DNA of 64,000 bases from UBA668 sp039796575 (GTDB taxonomy: Bacteria; Actinomycetota; Acidimicrobiia; Acidimicrobiales; Ilumatobacteraceae): the NCBI GenBank assembly GCA_039796575.1, contig JBDKJP010000045.1, forward strand, positions 1 through 64,000, given 5' to 3'. The notes beneath the pieces are model-generated. The model saw only the letters and a list, made by a program, of their open reading frames with translations. It had not been told where the DNA came from and did no database searches. The position numbers and the translations under genes were made by a program. Positions within the stretch are counted from its first letter, which is position 1; each line of letters opens with the position of its first letter. Of this stretch, positions 59,765-64,000 are shown one piece after another.

Positions 59765-60604
59765 ATGCGCAGCGGATTCATCACACTCGTCGGCCGACCC
59801 AACGTCGGCAAGAGCACGTTGGTGAACGCGATGTGCGGCCAGAAGGTCAGCATCGTCAGCGACAAGCCGCAGACCACCCGCACCCGGGTGATGGGCATCC
59901 GCACCACGCCCGAGGCGCAGCTCGTGTTCGTCGACACGCCCGGTCTGCACAAGCCGGTCACCGCGCTCGGCGAGCGGGTCAACGCCACCGCACTCGACAG
60001 CGTGAACGACGTCGACGTCGTGTGCCTCGTGATCGACGCGACGAAGCCGTTCGGCAAGGGCGACCAGTGGGTGGCCAGCCATCTCGACCTGTCGAAGGCC
60101 GTGCTCATCCTCAACAAGATCGACGCGGTGAAGGGCGACGAGGTCGTCCGCCAGCTCACCATGGCGTCGTCGCTCGGTGCCGCCGAGTACTTCCCCGTCT
60201 CGGCGAAGAGCGGCCGCGGCATCCCCGAGCTCGTCGAGCACCTGTCGTCGCTGCTGCCCGAGGGGCCGATGTACTTCCCCGAGGAGACCGTCAGCGACCA
60301 GCCCGAGGAGCTGTGGGTGGCCGAGCTGGTGCGTGAGCAACTCCTCGCCGTCACCCGCGACGAACTGCCGTACAGCATCGCCACGCGCGTCACCGAGTGG
60401 GAGTGGCCGCGCATCCGGGTCGAGATCCTGGTCGAGCGCGACAGCCAGAAGGGCATGGTCATCGGAAAGGGTGGCTCGGTGCTCAAGGAGGTCGGCCGCC
60501 TGGCCCGTGCGCAACTGCCCGAGGGCGTGTTCCTCGAGCTGTTCGTGAAGGTCGACAAGGACTGGCAGCGCAAGCCCGACCGCGTCGAACGCCTCGGCTA
60601 CTGA
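59765..60604 (+). CDS. era: GTPase Era
   Basis: Ribosome-assembly GTPase that binds the 3' end of 16S rRNA. 279 residues. G1 is GRPNVGKST (10-18), G2 region KPQTTRTRVMG, G3 DTPGLHKP, G4 NKID and G5 SAKSG. The KH domain (about 200-279) has the GMVIGKGGSVLKEVG signature. TAGCGT (59750-59755) lies 9 bases before the ATG. recO and era are often close in bacteria but are 13 kb apart here. The stop overlaps the next gene in TGATG. Confidence 0.97.
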   Translation: MRSGFITLVGRPNVGKSTLVNAMCGQKVSIVSDKPQTTRTRVMGIRTTPEAQLVFVDTPGLHKPVTALGERVNATALDSVNDVDVVCLVIDATKPFGKGDQWVASHLDLSKAVLILNKIDAVKGDEVVRQLTMASSLGAAEYFPVSAKSGRGIPELVEHLSSLLPEGPMYFPEETVSDQPEELWVAELVREQLLAVTRDELPYSIATRVTEWEWPRIRVEILVERDSQKGMVIGKGGSVLKEVGRLARAQLPEGVFLELFVKVDKDWQRKPDRVERLGY

Positions 60605-61479
60605 TGGCCACGCCGGCCGCCGAGGTGCACATCGACGAGCCGCTGGTTCGTCGCCTGCTCTCGGTGCAGCGGCCCGAGCTCGCCACCCTGCCGGTCGCCG
60701 TGGTGGCCAACGGCTGGGACAACGCGGTGGTGCGCATCGGCGACGACCTGATGGCCCGGCTGCCCCGTCGAGCGGCGGCCGCTCACCTCATCGCCAACGA
60801 ACAGCGCTGGCTCCCGTTGCTGGCACCGCGGCTGCCGCTGGCGGTGCCGGTGCCCGAGTTCGTCGGCGAACCGTCCGACGACTTCCCGTGGTCGTGGACG
60901 ATCGGCCGCTGGCTGCCGGGCGAGTCGGCGGCCGAGGCGCCCGCGCTCGACCCGGCTGCCACCGCCGAGGTGCTCGGCGCGTTCGTGCGCGCCCTGCACG
61001 AGCCCGCGCCCGACGATGCGCCGACCAACGAGTTCCGCGGTGTGGCGCTGGCAGCGCGAGCCGAGGCGGTCGAGCAGCGTGTGGCCACCCTGGCCGATCG
61101 CATCGATGCGCCGCGCACGCTCGCCACCTGGCACGCGCTGCTCGCCACACCGGCCTGGGACGGACCGCCGCTGTGGTTGCACGGCGACCTCCACCCGTCG
61201 AACATGCTGACGCTCGACGGCCGGCTCTCCGCGGTCATCGACTTCGGCGACATCACGGCCGGCGACCCGGGCACCGACCTCGCTGTCGCATGGATGATGT
61301 TCGACGCCACGCATCGCCGACGCTTCCGCGACGTCGCCGGCATCGACGACCACACGTGGCGCCGCGCCGCCGGGTGGGCGTTGAACCTGTCCCTCGCGTA
61401 TCTCACCGGCGACGACAGCACCTCGATGCCCGCCATCGGCCGCGCCACCCTGGCCGCCGTCCTCGCCGAGTTCGGCTGA
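60604..61479 (+). CDS. Aminoglycoside-phosphotransferase-fold (APH) family kinase
   Basis: 291 residues. The nucleotide/catalytic loop is LWLHGDLHPSNMLTLDGRLS with catalytic Asp and Asn, followed by the metal-binding Asp in AVIDFGDITAGDPGTDLA. The N-lobe contains ANGWDNAVVRIGDDLMARLP. This branch (APH/CHK-like) is common in soil and marine actinobacteria and usually phosphorylates unknown small molecules; nothing specifically suggests antibiotic resistance. The ATG overlaps the era stop by one base. Convergent with the acyl-CoA synthetase, 4 bp apart. Confidence 0.88.
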   Translation: MATPAAEVHIDEPLVRRLLSVQRPELATLPVAVVANGWDNAVVRIGDDLMARLPRRAAAAHLIANEQRWLPLLAPRLPLAVPVPEFVGEPSDDFPWSWTIGRWLPGESAAEAPALDPAATAEVLGAFVRALHEPAPDDAPTNEFRGVALAARAEAVEQRVATLADRIDAPRTLATWHALLATPAWDGPPLWLHGDLHPSNMLTLDGRLSAVIDFGDITAGDPGTDLAVAWMMFDATHRRRFRDVAGIDDHTWRRAAGWALNLSLAYLTGDDSTSMPAIGRATLAAVLAEFG

Positions 61480-61483
61480 GCGG

Positions 61484-63136
61484 TCAGACCTGGCTGGAGC
61501 GGCCGGCCCAGAAGGGGGCGCGGAGCTCGCGCTTGAGAATCTTGCCGCTGCCGGTCTTCGGCAGCTCGTCGACGAACGTGACGCTGCGCGGCACCTTGTA
61601 GCCGGCGAGGTGCTCCTTCGCGAACGCCATCACCTCGTCGGCGGTCATCGAGCCGCCTTCGCGGACCACGACCACCGCGTGCACGGTCTCGCCCCACTCC
61701 TCGCTCGGCACACCGAACACGGCGACCTCGAGCACGTCGGGGTGGTGCTCGAGCGCGGCCTCGATCTCGGCGGGGTAGATGTTCATGCCACCGCTGATGA
61801 TCATGTCCTTCTTGCGGTCGCAGATGTAGATGTAGCCCTCGTCGTCGCGGTACGCGATGTCGCCGACGGTCTGGTAGCCGTGCTTGTTGTCGGCGAGGAA
61901 CTTGTCGTGCTGCTTGTAGTAGTCGGCGAACACGCTCGGGCTCTTCACGAACAGCTCGCCGGTGTGCTCGGGGCCGACGCCGGTGACCTCGTTGCCCTCG
62001 TCGTCGAACAGCTTGATCTCCACCATCGGCGCCGGCAGGCCGCACGAACCGGGCTTGCGCAACTGGTCCTCGGGGCGCAGCACGCAGTTCACGCCGAGCT
62101 CGGTGCTGCCGTACACCTCGAACAGCGACTCGGCCGGGAAGTACGCGAGGTACATCTGCTTCAGGGCGAAGCTCCACGGCGCGGCGTTCGCGATCATCCG
62201 CCGCATCGACGACACGTCGTACTTCGCCTTCACCTCGTCGGGCAGGTTGCACACCATGCGGATGGGCGTCGGCGCGGCGAACGTGGACGACACCTTGTAC
62301 TTCTCCACGAGGCGCAGCCAGTCCTCGGCGTTGAACTTGCGCTGCAGCACCACGGTCTGGCCCATCACCAGCGCGATGCCCATGAACCCGCCGGGGCCCG
62401 AGTGGTACAGCGGGCCGGTGGGCATGTACACGTCGTCGGGCGTGTAGCCGATGTGCGCGAGCAGTGCCGCGGACTGGGCCGCACCGCCGGTGCCGCGGCG
62501 CAGCGCGCCCTTCGGCTTGCCGGTGGTGCCGCTCGTGTAGATCATGGTCGACCCCGGCTCGACGGCCTCGGGCACCTCGGGCTCGCCCTTCGACGCGGCG
62601 TCGATGAGCGGGTCGATGGCCACCATGCCGTCGGGCGTGTCGCCGTCGAACACGAGGTAGTGCTCCACCTTCGGCAGGTCGCCGCGGATGCGGGTGAACA
62701 TCGGGGCGAACTCGGCGTCGACGTAGACGATGGTGGCGTCGCAGTGGTCGGTGACGTACGCGGCCTCCTCGTCACTGAGGCGGTAGTTCAGCGGCACGGC
62801 GGTGACACCGAGCTTGCGCGCCGCGTTGATCATCACCACGAGACCGATGGAGTTCTGGCCGCACCACACGACCTTGCTGTCGCCGGGCACCACGCCCATG
62901 CCGAGCAGCACGTTGGCCAGCTGGTTCGCACGTTCGTTGAGCTCCAGGTAGCTCAACTGGTGGACCGTGCCGTCGGGACGGTCGTCGATCACCGCGGGCT
63001 TGCCCGGCTGGGTGATGGAGTAGGCGGTCAGGAAGTCGGCCATCAGCGCGCTCCTCGCGAGTCGTGCGGTGTTCTTGGCGAGGCGCAGCGGAAAGAGTGC
63101 AGCCTTCACGAGCCGTTCCCCCGGTGACATCCCCAC
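61484..63136 (-). CDS. Fatty-acyl-CoA synthetase (ANL superfamily)
   Basis: 550 residues. Activates a carboxylic acid to acyl-AMP and then acyl-CoA. The P-loop-like MIYTSGTTGKPKGALR (about 180-195), FEVYGSTELG, GYQTVGDIAYRDDEGYIYIC and C-terminal catalytic Lys in PKTGSGKILKRELR are all present. The N-terminus is preceded by an extra amphipathic segment (PGERLVKAALFPLRLAKNTA) that may attach it to membranes. I chose the GTG at 63136 because TACGGT (63148-63143) lies six bases upstream; the ATG at 63130 is two codons later. Chain-length preference is unknown. It fits with the adjacent MaoC dehydratase in acyl-CoA metabolism. Confidence 0.9.
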   Translation of the reverse strand: MGMSPGERLVKAALFPLRLAKNTARLARSALMADFLTAYSITQPGKPAVIDDRPDGTVHQLSYLELNERANQLANVLLGMGVVPGDSKVVWCGQNSIGLVVMINAARKLGVTAVPLNYRLSDEEAAYVTDHCDATIVYVDAEFAPMFTRIRGDLPKVEHYLVFDGDTPDGMVAIDPLIDAASKGEPEVPEAVEPGSTMIYTSGTTGKPKGALRRGTGGAAQSAALLAHIGYTPDDVYMPTGPLYHSGPGGFMGIALVMGQTVVLQRKFNAEDWLRLVEKYKVSSTFAAPTPIRMVCNLPDEVKAKYDVSSMRRMIANAAPWSFALKQMYLAYFPAESLFEVYGSTELGVNCVLRPEDQLRKPGSCGLPAPMVEIKLFDDEGNEVTGVGPEHTGELFVKSPSVFADYYKQHDKFLADNKHGYQTVGDIAYRDDEGYIYICDRKKDMIISGGMNIYPAEIEAALEHHPDVLEVAVFGVPSEEWGETVHAVVVVREGGSMTADEVMAFAKEHLAGYKVPRSVTFVDELPKTGSGKILKRELRAPFWAGRSSQV

Positions 63137-63176
63137 CGCTTCACCGTAGAGGATGCCGGGGTGCCATGCTTGCGTC

Positions 63177-63638
63177 ATGGCACCCCGCATCATCAACGGC
63201 ACTGCAGAACTCAAGCCCCTCGTCGGCGAGCACCTCGGCTATTCCGAGTGGATGGAGATCACGCAGGAGCGTGTGAACCAGTTCGCCGAGGCCACGGGCG
63301 ATCACCAGTGGATCCACGTCGACCCGGAACGCGCCAAGAAGGAGAGCCCGTTCGGCGGCCCCATCGCCCACGGCTACCTCACGCTGTCGCTCGCCCCCGT
63401 GCTCCTGCCCCAGGCGGTCATCACCACTGGGTACAAGATGGGCGTCAACTACGGCTGCAACAAGGTGCGCTTCATGTCGCCGGTGCCGGTGGGCGCGAAG
63501 CTGCGCATGGGCGTGAAGCTGCTGGCGGTCGACGACATCGCCGGTGGCGTGCAGTCGACGTACGAGCTGGTGTTCGAGACCGAGGGCGCCGCCAAGCCGA
63601 GCTGCGTCGCCGAGTGCATCTACCGCAGCTACGAGTGA
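63177..63638 (+). CDS. MaoC-family (R)-specific enoyl-CoA hydratase
   Basis: 153-residue hotdog-fold hydratase. The hydratase-2 motif FAEATGDHQWIHVDPERAKK carries the catalytic Asp and His, followed by SPFGGPIAHGYLTLSLAPVL. It hydrates trans-2-enoyl-CoA to (R)-3-hydroxyacyl-CoA. The ATG at 63177 is preceded by CATGCT (63165-63170), six bases upstream, a leaderless pattern shared with the divergent acyl-CoA synthetase. A further in-frame ATG at 63153 would extend through this promoter and is less likely. The DUF72 gene follows after 1 bp. Confidence 0.9.
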   Translation: MAPRIINGTAELKPLVGEHLGYSEWMEITQERVNQFAEATGDHQWIHVDPERAKKESPFGGPIAHGYLTLSLAPVLLPQAVITTGYKMGVNYGCNKVRFMSPVPVGAKLRMGVKLLAVDDIAGGVQSTYELVFETEGAAKPSCVAECIYRSYE

Positions 63639-63639
63639 C

Positions 63640-64000
63640 GTGACGACGCCCACCCTCCACGTGGGGTGCCCGATGTGGGCGCAGCGCGCGTGGGTGGGCC
63701 TCCACCTCCCCCACGACACCCCGTCGGGCCAGGAGCTGCGCCCGTACAGCCACATGCTCAACGCGGTGGAGGGCAACACCACGTTCTACGCGCTCCCGCC
63801 CGCCGCCACGGTGGCGAAGTGGGCCGCGCTCGCCGAGCCCGGGTTCCGGTTCGTGTTCAAGGTGCCGCGCACCATCACCCACGACGCCCGGCTGCGCGAC
63901 GTCGACGGTGAGCTCGCCGCGTTCGTCGAGCTGTTGACACCACTGGGCGACCTCGTCGGCGGGCTCACGCTGCAGCTGCCGCCGTCGTTCGGGCCGCGCG
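63640..64000 (+). CDS. DUF72 (YecE-like) protein, 5' part only
   Basis: GTG at 63640 opens a frame that runs off the end of the window (120 codons seen). It begins VTTPTLHVGCPMWAQRAWVG and contains LNAVEGNTTFYALPPAATVA, the DUF72 signature in which a Tyr follows NTTF, and FVFKVPRTITHDARL. DUF72 proteins are TIM-barrel-like and of unknown function. It starts 1 bp after the MaoC gene and is probably co-transcribed with it. Confidence 0.85.
   Translation, partial: MTTPTLHVGCPMWAQRAWVGLHLPHDTPSGQELRPYSHMLNAVEGNTTFYALPPAATVAKWAALAEPGFRFVFKVPRTITHDARLRDVDGELAAFVELLTPLGDLVGGLTLQLPPSFGPR

Noticed and set aside
60604..61479. Aminoglycoside resistance gene
   Set aside because: Only the general kinase fold and HGDLHPSN/DFGD motifs are present. 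Such APH-fold proteins are abundant in environmental Actinobacteria, and no resistance context is visible.

Overview
The window is about 64 kb of very G+C-rich (roughly 70%) bacterial chromosome with tightly packed genes, mostly core metabolism and information processing. Gene content and order point to an actinobacterium. uvrB, coaE, rpsA, polA and an ANTAR response regulator lie together as they do in mycobacteria, there is a 13E12/DUF222-HNH gene, and both SOS boxes have the Gram-positive form CGAAC-N4-GTTCG. The secreted RLLDTR-type repeat protein and the very high use of GTG/TTG starts suggest the class Acidimicrobiia (Ilumatobacter-like). That class assignment is an inference.

Layout. 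0-12 kb: C-terminus of an unknown gene, uvrB, a double GNAT protein, coaE, a NarL-type two-component pair, then a leftward run of ANTAR regulator-polA-methyltransferase-rpsA. 12-16 kb: malQ and a secreted propeller-plus-repeat protein. 16-28.6 kb: accessory metabolism and signalling, comprising a methyltransferase, Zn alcohol dehydrogenase, DUF3237, a TetR/MFS/ferredoxin locus, an esterase, an amidohydrolase coupled to a CobW GTPase, an M20 peptidase, and a cyclic-nucleotide histidine kinase coupled to a receiver-FAD oxidoreductase fusion. 28.7-35.4 kb: tRNA-Leu(CAA), an SOS-box-controlled DUF222-HNH protein, the type II fatty-acid operon fabD-fabH-fabG-acpP-fabF, and opposing fabZ-like and bcp genes. 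35.4-41.5 kb: a lower-G+C patch with hairpins and a small CxxC protein, a fasciclin lipoprotein, trpA-trpB-trpF, a coiled-coil protein, and trpC. 41.5-47.7 kb: an OmpR-type two-component system, glycyl-tRNA synthetase, a frameshifted lipoprotein, recO with a degenerate UppS-like protein, and a DinB-fold protein. 47.8-50.4 kb: uppS and a DinG-type helicase. 50.4-56.4 kb: an acyl-CoA carboxylase/AtuA catabolic operon. 56.4-64 kb: a divergent MtrAB/LpqB-like signalling locus with a STAS protein, era, a phosphotransferase, an acyl-CoA synthetase, a MaoC dehydratase and the start of a DUF72 gene.

Genes within operons are joined by ATGA, GTGA or TGATG overlaps. First genes of transcripts fall into two classes. 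A minority have a Shine-Dalgarno sequence. Most instead have a TANNNT/CANNNT hexamer ending 6-9 bases before the start codon, as expected for leaderless transcripts. No CRISPR array, insertion sequence, phage or plasmid feature was seen. The most unusual items are the FabD with a lipoyl-like tail, the catalytically degenerate UppS paralogue next to recO, the cysteine-less receiver/glutaredoxin-like/thioredoxin-reductase-like fusion, the two SOS boxes, and the widespread leaderless promoters.
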